Virus record (IMG/VR): IMGVR_UViG_3300027896_000105
Coordinates: 1-38,516 of that record
Source: a virus
Strand: one strand, 5' to 3'
Length of the DNA: 38,516 nt
Below the pieces are notes generated by a model. That model saw nothing but the letters and a program-made list of their open reading frames with translations, did no database searches and was not told the DNA's origin. This document shows, piece by piece, positions 16,668 through 24,689 of the stretch; the first letter of the stretch is position 1, and every line of letters starts with the position of its first letter. Both the position numbers and the translations under genes were made by a program.

Positions 16668-17180
16668 TTAGAAAGAAATATTTGCACCAACGAGTGGAAC
16701 AATAACATTAGGGTTACCGGCACCTCTTGTACCTAGATAGGTAACTCGACCATCTATATCAACATTTTTTGCGATGTTAACCTTAACACCAGCACCAGCT
16801 TGATATTCAGCTGAACCTGCTGCTCCAAGATTTTTCAATGGAGTTCCAACACCAACAATTACATACGGGCGAACTGATCCAGAAAGCACATCATATGTAC
16901 CGTTAACAAATCCAGTAACTGTTGATGCCGCTTTTTTACCACTAAGCAACTGTCCTTCAACACCAACTTGACCGAATTGATATCCTGCCTCTACTGAACC
17001 TACGAAGGATGTATCACCCTTTAAATTCGCCCAAGGGAAGGTGGTACTTTTCGATTGTGCGATCGTAACACCTCCTTTCGCACTAACAAAAGGTTCTGCT
17101 TGTGCTGTGCCTGATATACTAAAAATTACTGCAGTTATTGCAGTAGCGATGATAGCTGTTTTGATTGTTTTCATATTCAT
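16668..17180 (-). CDS. Phage-encoded outer-membrane beta-barrel protein
   Basis: A 170-residue protein with a Sec signal peptide (basic start, hydrophobic core, cleavage near GTAQA-EPF). The mature ~140 residues alternate polar and hydrophobic in short strands (SFVGSVEAGYQFGQVGVEGQ, VRPYVIVGVGTPL) and end in Phe (LVGANISF), the terminal signature recognised by the BAM machinery. It resembles small 8-stranded OMP-beta-barrel proteins. It could alter host surface properties, for example superinfection exclusion, but this is inferred. Its upstream region carries pentamer repeats. Confidence 0.82.
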   Translation of the reverse strand: MNMKTIKTAIIATAITAVIFSISGTAQAEPFVSAKGGVTIAQSKSTTFPWANLKGDTSFVGSVEAGYQFGQVGVEGQLLSGKKAASTVTGFVNGTYDVLSGSVRPYVIVGVGTPLKNLGAAGSAEYQAGAGVKVNIAKNVDIDGRVTYLGTRGAGNPNVIVPLVGANISF

Positions 17181-17200
17181 TTTAGTTTAGTTTAGTTTAG
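17181..17200 (-). repeat. Pentanucleotide tandem repeat (CTAAA x4) in the OMP leader
   Basis: Four perfect CTAAA units on the minus strand directly precede the OMP start codon, with a partial fifth. They overlap the stop of the upstream 60-aa gene. Copy-number change would alter the spacing between the two genes. Confidence 0.85.
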
Positions 17201-17374
17201 TTTATGTTTTACAATAACGAGAGCTTTCTTCTTGTGATGCTTCTTTATATGATGTTCTTTTGAAGAAACTACTATGGTTTTCGCTTCATGTTTTATAGTA
17301 GGAGCATTTTCTGCTAATGCAACTGCTGAAAATGAAGTAGCAAAAATAATTGCAATAAGTATAAGATTTTTCAT
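17192..17374 (-). CDS. Small secreted His/Lys-rich protein
   Basis: A 60-residue protein counted from the ATG at 17374, which places a clean signal peptide at the N-terminus (MKNLILIAIIFATSFSAVAL, cleavage near ALA-EN). The mature ~38 residues are strongly basic and His-rich (KEHHIKKHHKKKALVIVKHK). A secreted or periplasmic cationic peptide is implied; metal, polyanion or envelope binding are possibilities. It lies directly upstream of the OMP gene, so the two probably share a transcript. Confidence 0.65.
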   Translation of the reverse strand: MKNLILIAIIFATSFSAVALAENAPTIKHEAKTIVVSSKEHHIKKHHKKKALVIVKHKLN

Positions 17375-17422
17375 TGTTCGACTTTTATATATTTTGAGCA
17401 AAAATTACTCGATTGATTTTAA

Positions 17423-17989
17423 CTATAACCTATAACCTGTTGGAGTTAGACCACCTTCTATTAAACAATTCGCACGATAAAGGTGATAACAATAAACTCC
17501 AGCCATAATATAATTTTTATAACCTAATCTTCTCAGTTGATAATCCATTTCATTATCTACACTAAGAAATCCATTCATAAACCCATTCGTTTGCTTCCAT
17601 ACATTCTTCGATATTAAAACTACAACGCCACTAATAGGATCTGAAACTTCTACTAACCTCAACCTATCTTCTTGTTGTAATTTACGACCTATTTTCCTGT
17701 GAAACAACATATCATGGTTATATGCTTCAGCAGAATCTTTTCGAAAAACGATTTGTTCTACATTTCCTACACGATTTGTAACAGCTGTTAACATTCCGAA
17801 TGTATCGGCATTGGGAAGAGAAATTATCTCCTCAAGCTGATGATACCAATCCGGTGTTGTAAAAGATGCATCGTGATCAACGAAACACGCCCAATCTTCT
17901 TCTCCAAGTAAATTCATGAAACTATTATAAGCGGCACCAAGATTTTTATTAGTATTAATAGGTGCATAAGGAATATTTGTATAAATCAT
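17423..17989 (-). CDS. GT-A type glycosyltransferase (family 2-like, short)
   Basis: A 188-residue protein from the ATG at 17989; the preceding codon is TTG. It has the core of a GT2-like nucleotide-sugar transferase: NLGAAYNSFMNL, then WACFVDHDASF, where D-H-D is in the place of the metal-binding D-x-D. GVVVLISKNVW and SVDNEMDYQLRRLGYK follow, the last with the usual acceptor-side acidic residue. It lacks the first beta strand of many GT2 enzymes, so it is a minimal form. With the OMP gene beside it, surface-glycan modification is plausible. Confidence 0.75.
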   Translation of the reverse strand: MIYTNIPYAPINTNKNLGAAYNSFMNLLGEEDWACFVDHDASFTTPDWYHQLEEIISLPNADTFGMLTAVTNRVGNVEQIVFRKDSAEAYNHDMLFHRKIGRKLQQEDRLRLVEVSDPISGVVVLISKNVWKQTNGFMNGFLSVDNEMDYQLRRLGYKNYIMAGVYCYHLYRANCLIEGGLTPTGYRL

Positions 17990-18005
17990 CAAGCGTGTTT
18001 ATTTT

Positions 18006-18034
18006 TGTAAAATGGGGAGGATTTCCTCCCATTA
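18006..18034 (-). terminator. Hairpin terminator after gp32
   Basis: On the minus strand ATGGGAGGA pairs with TCCTCCCCAT (one bulged base), followed by a T-rich stretch. It begins six bases after the gp32 stop, as in T4, where gene 32 has its own terminator. It separates gp32 from the accessory cassette. Confidence 0.7.
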
Positions 18035-18039
18035 CATTT

Positions 18040-18948
18040 TTAATCTTCATCCGAAACTAGTCTTTTAAAATAGTCATCATCTGGTTCATCATCTGCTGAA
18101 TATATTGGTTTGCCTTTGATAGCATCATCAATAGACAATCTAGTTGATGTTGATGTTACAGAAGCAACCGCATTTCTCAGCTGACGTTCTGGTTCATCAA
18201 GACAAAGCACCCTTCTTAATTTAGCCTCTAATTCATCAGAAGACTTATACTTTTTCGGATCAAGAAATTCCTGTAGAGAATATTCTTTGTCATATATCTT
18301 CTGCAACTCTTCATCTTTTGTTAAAAGCGGAGAAGCCGCATCAAATTCTGACTTATCATAATTCCTATACCCTTCAACATTACGAATCTTCATCTTGAAA
18401 TTTGCACCTTCCCACAAATCAAATGGTGAGTATGCTGTTTCATCCTCAAATGAAGGATTCATTACATCGTTTATTCTTTCAAATATTTTCTTACCATACT
18501 TGAACAAGAACACTTTCCCGTTATTATCCGGATTAACCGGATCGTTGATCATGTAGATGTTCGAGATATAGCTCAACTTTCTTTTTTGTTTTCTTGCTTG
18601 ATCTTTGTTGTCATCAACTCCAGAGTTCCATAGTTTACCGTTTGAAGTACAGATTGAACATTGTTCTCCGATCGACGTTGGGCAAAGATCAATCAACCAT
18701 CCACCAGGTCCCTGAAAAGCATGTTCATATTGAATCACCCAAGGATAATCCTCTCCTTTTGGTTGCGGTAAAAAGCGAAATACTGCGAAACCGTTTCCTA
18801 CTTTATCTACTTGCGGTCTCCAGAATCTATCATCCCCGTAACTAGCTTTTGTAGATAGCTCCTCTATTTTTTTCGTTAGTGTTTCGAGAGAAGCTGTTCT
18901 ATTCTTCTTGAGATCAGCAAATGTGTTTGCTTTAGCTGCTGTAGCCAT
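18040..18948 (-). CDS. 32: Single-stranded DNA-binding protein gp32
   Basis: A 302-residue homologue of T4 gp32 (301 aa), which coats ssDNA in replication, recombination and repair. The N-terminal basic domain carries the cooperativity region (FADLKKNRTAS). The zinc site is visible as H76, C89, C97 and C100 (YEHAF, DLCP, EQCSIC), matching the T4 His-Cys3 spacing closely. The OB-fold core includes WVIQYEHAFQGPGGWLIDLC and FLFKYGKKIFERI. The C-terminus is acidic (SADDEPDDDYFKRLVSDED), as needed for partner binding. It has its own terminator; the AT-rich leader may be autoregulated as in T4. Confidence 0.93.
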   Translation of the reverse strand: MATAAKANTFADLKKNRTASLETLTKKIEELSTKASYGDDRFWRPQVDKVGNGFAVFRFLPQPKGEDYPWVIQYEHAFQGPGGWLIDLCPTSIGEQCSICTSNGKLWNSGVDDNKDQARKQKRKLSYISNIYMINDPVNPDNNGKVFLFKYGKKIFERINDVMNPSFEDETAYSPFDLWEGANFKMKIRNVEGYRNYDKSEFDAASPLLTKDEELQKIYDKEYSLQEFLDPKKYKSSDELEAKLRRVLCLDEPERQLRNAVASVTSTSTRLSIDDAIKGKPIYSADDEPDDDYFKRLVSDED

Positions 18949-18979
18949 GTTATTTTATCCATTCTTGTCCACATAGCTC

Positions 18980-18985
18980 ATTATA
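18980..18985 (-). promoter_or_regulatory. Possible sigma70-like -10 (TATAAT) before gp32
   Basis: In the 122-base gap upstream of gp32 the minus strand has TATAAT, about 32 bases before the ATG, with a TTGTGG about 20 bases further upstream. The spacing is longer than ideal, so this is weak. Confidence 0.3.
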
Positions 18986-19070
18986 TAATTGTTATTGTAA
19001 ATTATCCACAAATCTCATCTTCTAATATCCTTAATATATAAGAAGTATTTTTAAAAAAACAACCTCTTAT

Positions 19071-19748
19071 TTAAAATGGTAAAATATTTGTATGTGATTC
19101 TACATTTTCCTTCACCATTTTTCTAAATACTTTAATCCTCTCCTCATCAAAATTATTATATCTCAAGAAGAACTCTTCATATCCTTTAACAGTATAATAT
19201 ACATTTTCAAAGATGAAGTCATTACCATAGTGAATTTTTAATGGCTTCATAAATTTTAATATATGTTCTAATATAACAATTGTTTCAATAGTTATAATAT
19301 TTTGAAAATATAATTGAATTATTCTCGGGAACTCCTTTCCCTGTGGTTTAAAATAGCAATTAAATGCTTTTATCTCCTCAAATAATATTTTAAGATCTTT
19401 CTTAAAATTATAGGTTAAAGACTCTTGTCTCCCTTTCCATTTCTCGTACACTGATTTAGAATATTCAGATAGAAGATCGCCTATCCAAACATCTCTTGTA
19501 TCAATAACGTTTGCTAGAAGAAAGCATATAATATCTTCTTTCGACATTTCTTTACCAAGATGACAAGCAAAACTATATTCTTTTAATTCACGAAAATCTG
19601 TAACACGATCACTATTAAGTACTTTTCCTTTATACATGAAGAAATTATACTTTTTTAATTTAAAATGTTCTTTGATCGCGATGAGTGATTCGTGAACAAA
19701 AAAACCTTTACGTTCATAATCCGATAAAACTGCTACCATCTTTTTCAC
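19071..19748 (-). CDS. 59: Helicase loader gp59
   Basis: A 225-residue homologue of T4 gp59 (217 aa), which binds forked DNA and gp32 and loads the gp41 helicase. Shared landmarks are the N-terminal helix (HESLIAIKEHFKLKKYNFFM), FLLANVIDTRDVWIGDLLSE (T4 has a very similar NLVANQDAWIGD region), and YEKWKGRQESLTYNFKKDL. It lies between gp33 and gp32, the T4 gene order 33-59-32. Its start overlaps the end of gp33 by 35 bases. Confidence 0.85.
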   Translation of the reverse strand: MKKMVAVLSDYERKGFFVHESLIAIKEHFKLKKYNFFMYKGKVLNSDRVTDFRELKEYSFACHLGKEMSKEDIICFLLANVIDTRDVWIGDLLSEYSKSVYEKWKGRQESLTYNFKKDLKILFEEIKAFNCYFKPQGKEFPRIIQLYFQNIITIETIVILEHILKFMKPLKIHYGNDFIFENVYYTVKGYEEFFLRYNNFDEERIKVFRKMVKENVESHTNILPF

Positions 19749-19947
19749 CTTTCATCATATGTCGCGATTCAGCCTCAAGAAGAATTTGATCTTTAAATGT
19801 AACATTAATATACGGAACTAATTTTTCATACTCTAATTCATACTTAGCTGCAAAAATGCAAATTGAATCAATAATTCCGTCACCTTCTGTTCTATATATC
19901 TCATTCACCTCATTTTTAAACTCCTCAACTGTTTTAACTTTTAACAT
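19714..19947 (-). CDS. 33: Late-transcription co-activator gp33-like
   Basis: A 77-residue protein in the T4 gene 33 position, upstream of and overlapping gp59. It reads FKNEVNEIYRTEGDGIIDSI and then FKDQILLEAESRHMM, like the short gp33 proteins of marine T4-like phages. gp33 binds the RNA polymerase beta flap and the sliding clamp and, with gp55, activates late TATAAATA promoters. The C-terminus (SSFIGL) could be the clamp-binding tail. Its presence supports reading the late-promoter octamers in this window as functional. Confidence 0.72.
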   Translation of the reverse strand: MLKVKTVEEFKNEVNEIYRTEGDGIIDSICIFAAKYELEYEKLVPYINVTFKDQILLEAESRHMMKGEKDGSSFIGL

Positions 19948-20010
19948 CTGTATATTTTAGTTGTGTAAAAAATATTTAATACTAATTATATACAAAAATT
20001 TAGTTGTAAA

Positions 20011-20568
20011 TCAAGAACCTCTTTCTTTAAGAAATCTATGAGCACCGATAACAGTGACGACCTCTTGATTTTTACTTTGTATCTTGATATGTCGTTCATG
20101 AAACCAAAGCGAATTCTTTAGTTTCTTTTGCATTTCATTATAAAGAGTACCACGTTCTTCTAAGATATTTCTAGCAATTTCTTCAGCTTGTGCAAAAGAT
20201 GTATTATCAGTTATTTTAAAGTTTTTTCTTGCTTTAAACCAAGCAAATTGACCTTGTTGTTTAACAACCTTTTCGATTGTATCTGGATAATTTTTGTGTC
20301 GTAGTCTATTAACAGTAACAATACCTACCCCGTATTGACCTTCAAGACATTGTCCTCTCGACTCAAAGTATATATTATGAGCAAGCCATTTTACATCATC
20401 TAGATTCGCTGGTTTAATATTAATTTTTTGTGGTATTTTTGGTCCTATATTTTCAATAGGGTTTTGATGTGTTTGAAAAGAAGTATCTACTGATGTGATA
20501 TCAGCGTGGGCTCTCGACCCGATTAAAGCTGAGAAAATAATAAGTAAAAGGGTTTTTGAAACATTCAT
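20011..20568 (-). CDS. Secreted SleB/CwlJ-type cell wall hydrolase (candidate endolysin)
   Basis: A 185-residue protein from the ATG at 20568. A longer in-frame extension would start at TTG and run through a terminator hairpin, so it is rejected. The signal peptide is MNVSKTLLLIIFSALIGS with likely cleavage after RAHA. The catalytic domain reads VKWLAHNIYFESRGQCLEGQ, GVGIVTVNRLRHKNYPDTIE and QQGQFAWF, the Hydrolase_2 pattern with catalytic Glu in YFESRGQ. Sec export would let it act as an endolysin with little holin help. It is related to the tape-measure C-terminal domain. Confidence 0.85.
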   Translation of the reverse strand: MNVSKTLLLIIFSALIGSRAHADITSVDTSFQTHQNPIENIGPKIPQKINIKPANLDDVKWLAHNIYFESRGQCLEGQYGVGIVTVNRLRHKNYPDTIEKVVKQQGQFAWFKARKNFKITDNTSFAQAEEIARNILEERGTLYNEMQKKLKNSLWFHERHIKIQSKNQEVVTVIGAHRFLKERGS

Positions 20569-20584
20569 TTTTCGATATTTCGTT

Positions 20585-20612
20585 GAAAAAATAAGCGTTC
20601 CTTTCGGAACGC
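20585..20612 (-). terminator. Strong hairpin terminator with GAAA tetraloop
   Basis: On the minus strand GCGTTCC-GAAA-GGAACGC (7 perfect pairs, 20595-20612) is followed by TTATTTTTTC. It lies between the reductase stop and the hydrolase start, so the hydrolase needs either read-through or a promoter between hairpin and ATG. Confidence 0.85.
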
Positions 20613-20650
20613 CTTTTAATATCAATGAGATTCTAATTTGAATCTATTTG

Positions 20651-20658
20651 TATTTATG
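20651..20658 (-). promoter_or_regulatory. Putative late promoter (CATAAATA) upstream of hydrolase
   Basis: A minus-strand CATAAATA lies 83 bases before the hydrolase ATG in an intergenic gap. The strong terminator lies between it and the gene, which either weakens this call or implies attenuation. Confidence 0.3.
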
Positions 20659-20722
20659 AATCATCATCGTTCACATAGAATATAAGTAAATCATATCACT
20701 TCACAAACATATTAAAATATTA

Positions 20723-22945
20723 TTAAATTAATTCACATTGCCCTCCTGAACAGGCTACAGCACTATATTTATCTACATCATTATAAGATGGTTTCGTTAA
20801 AATTTGTTCAAAATCTACCTCTTTGAATGTTTTTGAGATTTTATTCCACTTGTACCAAAGATGGACATCCTTCAAACAATAAACAGTTTTATCAAGATCG
20901 TTCTTAAAATAGTTTTTTGCAAACTGTTTTGCTCTTCTTACCCAATCCTTTTTCAAGAGAACTTCAGTTCGTGTGCCCTCGAATTTCTTATCTCTATTAA
21001 GCACAGAACTACATGCTTCCCAAAGATTATTATCATAATAGTGAAGACCATCAACTATAAGACCTGATGCAAACATTACCCCATCTCCATACTTATCTAA
21101 CAACTCTTGAGAAGTTAGAACGCTTGTATAGGGTGCTTGTGAATAATCCTTATCAACAGCGTTTGAAACAAAGCTAACAGCTGTGAAAGCGTATTGATTA
21201 TCAAAGATATATTTCGCAACTTCATCATAATCTTCAACTATAACAGTACAGGAAATATTATGACTTGTCTCTGGTCTAATACAGCGTTCTATTACTTTAC
21301 CTTTATTCACCCAATGTTCTTGTGCGAACTTAATTTTCTCTAAGTGAGTAACACCAATCATATCTGACTTAAATAATGTAGTATCATCATTTGTTATAGG
21401 TGTGTAAACAACATAATCTGAATTGGTAGATGACCAGGCTGATTCTTCAATCATATCAGGAACATTTTCTAAAAGCCATTGTGCAGTTTCAAGACCTTTA
21501 TTCACCTGCATAATCCTAAAGTATCTCTTTGAGTGTTCTGGATGAATACCAGGAGCACACATAAGAATAGTAGAACTGTTACCATCTGGTTTTGTGCAGA
21601 GCATTCTAGCAGCTGGATTTATACCTATAATCGAGGATATTTCCTCATTCACTTGCTTAACAATCTCTGCTCCTTTCTTAAGAATCTCTTCATTAAATAG
21701 TTCAGGGCTATTCATCCACCCAGCTATAGAAACACCAATCAATGCTTCTCTCTTAACAATTTCTTCTGTAACTGAACCAAGGAAAGGTAAATCAGTATAA
21801 CCTGCCTGTAGTGTACCTAAAACAGCTGCATCTCTACATGCTCTATAAAACTTTTTCTCATCAAATTTTCCATTTGTACGACAAGCATTTGCATTCACAC
21901 TAGTAAGATTACAGAGCGATATTCCTGTGATTTCATTTTCAAAATCAAGGATAGGAGACATGCCAATTTCATAACAAGGGTTAAATATCGTATAGATAGA
22001 ATCCATGAATACGAATCCAATATCAGATAATTCATTGTTCATCTTTACGATATCGAGAAATTGTTGGTATGTAAACTGTCCTCGTATTAACCCTATACTA
22101 TTATTTGATCTACTTCTTTGTTTATTGTGTGTTCTCCAGTCACCAATCTTTGCATTGATCATTTCAGTATCATTCTGATCAACAATAATAGAAAGAGCAG
22201 CTCTTCTAATACCACCAGAAAGCACTGCATCAGCTAAATGCATGAAAACATCGTACGCGACGATCGATCTAAATTTAGTGCATCCATCTTGTGTTTCTTT
22301 TTCTAGTAAATCCTCTATTCTTTCTAGTGACTGCTTTAATCCCTTTGGCCCTGGTGCTTTAAATCCACCACTTATAAACGATCCTTTTAGTCGTATTTGA
22401 GAGTAATCAAACCTTACTATTGCACCTTGATATTCTGGTGACGGCACAACACCGGCACAGAAAGATGAAAGAAGCACATTAGCTGCCTCTGCCCAACCTT
22501 CTACAGAATCAGGAATAATAAAATTTTTAACTATTATGGCATCTCTTGGTATTAATATTGGCAATTTCTCAACCCAATGGTTTAAAAAGCTAATTCCAAC
22601 ACCACAACCGGATAGTAAGAGATGAAAGACTTTGCCGAAATTTTCAACTTTATCACAATAAAGAGCGCTACAGTTAAAAAGTCTTGAATTGTTTTTGAAG
22701 ATTTGTTCTCCGCGATATTGGAGGTTTCGTTGTGAGGCAAGTATTAGTTTTGATTTGTATGAATCTAGAGCATCTGTGAGATACGAATCAAGTTGTGGAA
22801 GATATTTGTGATATTTTACTTTATGCGTTTCGTTAATGACGGCTTCACACGCTTCTTCCCAATTTTCGTACCTACTCTCCTTATCATTCCACTTCGAGTA
22901 ATCGGAATAAAATTTTAAGGCTGATATAAATTTTCGACCTTTCAT
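20723..22945 (-). CDS. nrdJ: Class II (adenosylcobalamin-dependent) ribonucleotide reductase
   Basis: A 740-residue monomeric-type reductase that makes deoxynucleotides for phage DNA synthesis without a separate radical-generating subunit. The N-terminus (SKWNDKESRYENWEEACEAV) and RLFNCSALYC with LLLSGCGVGISF match the Lactobacillus-type RTPR family, as does GGIRRAALSI. NPCYEIG holds the thiyl-radical Cys (about residue 324) and Glu. The C-terminus CSGGQCELI supplies the shuttle cysteine pair. I see no ATP-cone domain at the N-terminus. Using B12 is a change from the class I enzyme of T4. A terminator follows. Confidence 0.88.
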   Translation of the reverse strand: MKGRKFISALKFYSDYSKWNDKESRYENWEEACEAVINETHKVKYHKYLPQLDSYLTDALDSYKSKLILASQRNLQYRGEQIFKNNSRLFNCSALYCDKVENFGKVFHLLLSGCGVGISFLNHWVEKLPILIPRDAIIVKNFIIPDSVEGWAEAANVLLSSFCAGVVPSPEYQGAIVRFDYSQIRLKGSFISGGFKAPGPKGLKQSLERIEDLLEKETQDGCTKFRSIVAYDVFMHLADAVLSGGIRRAALSIIVDQNDTEMINAKIGDWRTHNKQRSRSNNSIGLIRGQFTYQQFLDIVKMNNELSDIGFVFMDSIYTIFNPCYEIGMSPILDFENEITGISLCNLTSVNANACRTNGKFDEKKFYRACRDAAVLGTLQAGYTDLPFLGSVTEEIVKREALIGVSIAGWMNSPELFNEEILKKGAEIVKQVNEEISSIIGINPAARMLCTKPDGNSSTILMCAPGIHPEHSKRYFRIMQVNKGLETAQWLLENVPDMIEESAWSSTNSDYVVYTPITNDDTTLFKSDMIGVTHLEKIKFAQEHWVNKGKVIERCIRPETSHNISCTVIVEDYDEVAKYIFDNQYAFTAVSFVSNAVDKDYSQAPYTSVLTSQELLDKYGDGVMFASGLIVDGLHYYDNNLWEACSSVLNRDKKFEGTRTEVLLKKDWVRRAKQFAKNYFKNDLDKTVYCLKDVHLWYKWNKISKTFKEVDFEQILTKPSYNDVDKYSAVACSGGQCELI

Positions 22946-22980
22946 TTGTATGTTTTTTATTTTTTTATTTCTGTTACCTA

Positions 22981-23244
22981 TTAAAGCTCAATTCCGGTAG
23001 CTTTCCCGCCTGTGTTCTTTTTTATTTCTCTTAGAATATCTTTGAATCCTTCTGGTGCTTTTGATTGAACTGTGCTTCCTCTAAATCTAAGATTTATAAT
23101 TGGTGATCCAAATACATAATTTATACATTCTTCCTCGCCGCATACTGGGCAAGGCTTTTTTTCAGGATCATGGCGTTCAACAATGGGGAGTGCTAATTCA
23201 AAATTGTAGGAACAATTTGAACATATAAATTCATAAAGTGGCAT
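22981..23244 (-). CDS. FmdB-family zinc ribbon protein (copy 1)
   Basis: An 87-residue protein with an N-terminal zinc ribbon: MPLYEFICSNCSYNFELALP, then KPCPVCGEEECINYVFGSP. Two C-x-x-C pairs fit the FmdB-type ribbon. The C-terminal ~30 residues are basic and helical (FKDILREIKKNTGGK). Phage copies of this family are common but have no proven role; a nucleic-acid or protein adaptor is likely. It lies next to a shorter paralogue, one base apart. Confidence 0.8.
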   Translation of the reverse strand: MPLYEFICSNCSYNFELALPIVERHDPEKKPCPVCGEEECINYVFGSPIINLRFRGSTVQSKAPEGFKDILREIKKNTGGKATGIEL

Positions 23245-23436
23245 CTATTTCCTGTGTTTATTAGAGTTTAAGAGAGAAGCCTTATCAATATTTGGAGCAC
23301 CTATGATATACACAACACACTTTTTTCCACCACAACTAGGGCATACTTCTTTTTCTGGAGTGTATCGATCTGAAATGATAAGGCTTTTCTCGAACTTTTT
23401 GTGGCATTTATTACAAATGTATTCGTAGAATGGCAT
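23245..23436 (-). CDS. FmdB-family zinc ribbon protein (copy 2)
   Basis: A 63-residue paralogue of the next gene: MPFYEYICNKCHKKFEKSLI, then KEVCPSCGGKKCVVYIIGAP. It keeps both C-x-x-C pairs but lacks the C-terminal basic extension. The gene directly abuts copy 1, indicating tandem duplication. Confidence 0.8.
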   Translation of the reverse strand: MPFYEYICNKCHKKFEKSLIISDRYTPEKEVCPSCGGKKCVVYIIGAPNIDKASLLNSNKHRK

Positions 23437-23447
23437 ATGAGGTTTGA

Positions 23448-23807
23448 TTATGTTTTAAGATAGTAGTAGTTATTTAATTCTTCGACTAGTATAGGAAATA
23501 CTTTATTCATGAAAGTTTCATAAACCATACGACCGAAATATGAATTGTTAATCTTTTCATCTGTTAACGTAGATGATCCTTTAATAATATTTACATGAAA
23601 TACTAACAAATTATTATTATTCATACTACAAAATCGTACACTATATGTGCTTATAGTAAAACGAGTAACTATTATTCTCACATATGGGATGAAATCTTTA
23701 AAGATAGGAGAAGTGGTATCTGCTTCACCATTAAATCTAGATAGAATCATATTACATTGTATATTTGATTTAGAAATAATTATGTTATTAATTGATCCTT
23801 TTATCAT
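23448..23807 (-). CDS. Small-protein family member 1 (MIKG subgroup)
   Basis: A 119-residue protein of unknown function, closely related to its neighbour at 23827. It has the family N-terminal pattern G-x-x-x-N-I-h-h (MIKGSINNIIISKSNIQCNM) and the family C-terminal pattern (FMNKVFPILVEELNNYY), with predicted beta strands between. The stretch INNSYFGRMVYETFMNK is shared with the neighbour. No transmembrane segment, signal peptide or catalytic motif is visible. It is the last member of an eleven-gene leftward array. Confidence 0.75.
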   Translation of the reverse strand: MIKGSINNIIISKSNIQCNMILSRFNGEADTTSPIFKDFIPYVRIIVTRFTISTYSVRFCSMNNNNLLVFHVNIIKGSSTLTDEKINNSYFGRMVYETFMNKVFPILVEELNNYYYLKT

Positions 23808-23826
23808 GATAGCGGTTAAGAGTTAT

Positions 23827-24192
23827 TTATGTAAATGATTTTATTTTTTCAACTAGTATAGGTAATATCTTGTTCATGAAAGTCATATAAATCATACGAC
23901 CGAAATATGAATTGTTAATCTTTTCATCTGTTAATGAAGATCTCTTATTATCCATATTTACATTAAACATTAACATATTAGTATTATCCATACTATGAAA
24001 TTGTACTGAATATAAATCTAAATAAAGAGAAGTAATCGATATTTGTATATAAAGAGCTTGATCGTGGTCTGTAGACCAATCTTTAAAAATTCGAGAAATA
24101 GTATCTACTCTACCACTAAATCCAGATATGGACATATCACATTGTATGCTTGATTTAGAGACAACTATGTTATTGATTAAACCTTTTATCAT
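23827..24192 (-). CDS. Small-protein family member 2 (MIKG subgroup)
   Basis: A 121-residue paralogue of member 1: MIKGLINNIVVSKSSIQCDM at the start, then SSLTDEKINNSYFGRMIY and FMNKILPILVEKIKS at the end. The middle is more diverged than the ends. The pair arose by local duplication. Function unknown. Confidence 0.75.
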   Translation of the reverse strand: MIKGLINNIVVSKSSIQCDMSISGFSGRVDTISRIFKDWSTDHDQALYIQISITSLYLDLYSVQFHSMDNTNMLMFNVNMDNKRSSLTDEKINNSYFGRMIYMTFMNKILPILVEKIKSFT

Positions 24193-24286
24193 AATTAAAA
24201 TACTAAAATAACTTAAAAGTCAAAATCCTGAATCTTTTCTAGAGAAGAAGATATTATATGTGAGAGAATGGTAATGATATATTATA

Positions 24287-24688
24287 TCACTTTATATTCA
24301 TATCGGTTAACGCTTTTGTTCTATTGAGTACAGCTATCCTAGTTAATTCAAAATCAAGAATATCTCTTAGTTTTGGAAAGATTGATTTACAAAACGTAAC
24401 TTTTAATACATTACCTAACGGTACACCTTTTCTTAAAAGATTATAATTACCATCATAATCAAAAACCATCTCTGATAGAGATTTCGAAAAATGTATCGTT
24501 TCTAATTTAAGAAAATACATCACGGAAGATCTATTCAAGGTTACTTTTATATCTAAAGTACCGGATTGACATAACTTTAGATAATAACTTGGTATATTGA
24601 TTCTATGAGGTGCAATATTGAGATTTACAATACATTGCACTTTCTTATCAATAAATATTATATCAGTACAAGTCCCGTGCACTATCAT
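24287..24688 (-). CDS. Small-protein family member 3
   Basis: A 133-residue protein from the ATG at 24688, one base after the previous gene's stop; a TTG four codons earlier is less likely. It starts MIVHGTCTDIIFIDKKVQCI, matching the family pattern G-x-x-x-D-I-h-h, and has FCKSIFPKLRDIL toward the C-terminus, matching K-x-h-P-x-L. Unlike others it has a ~20-residue tail after that motif. It has no duplicate in the second cassette. A 94-base gap below it holds an AT-rich inverted repeat. Confidence 0.7.
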   Translation of the reverse strand: MIVHGTCTDIIFIDKKVQCIVNLNIAPHRINIPSYYLKLCQSGTLDIKVTLNRSSVMYFLKLETIHFSKSLSEMVFDYDGNYNLLRKGVPLGNVLKVTFCKSIFPKLRDILDFELTRIAVLNRTKALTDMNIK

Positions 24689-24689
24689 A

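Noticed and set aside
20569-20625. N-terminal extension of the wall hydrolase from TTG at 20625
   Set aside because: It would translate through a terminator hairpin and hide the signal peptide; the ATG at 20568 gives a proper Sec signal.
23824-23831. Minus-strand CATAAATA before the 23448-23807 gene
   Set aside because: It overlaps the coding end of the upstream paralogue, and chance matches are frequent at this base composition.
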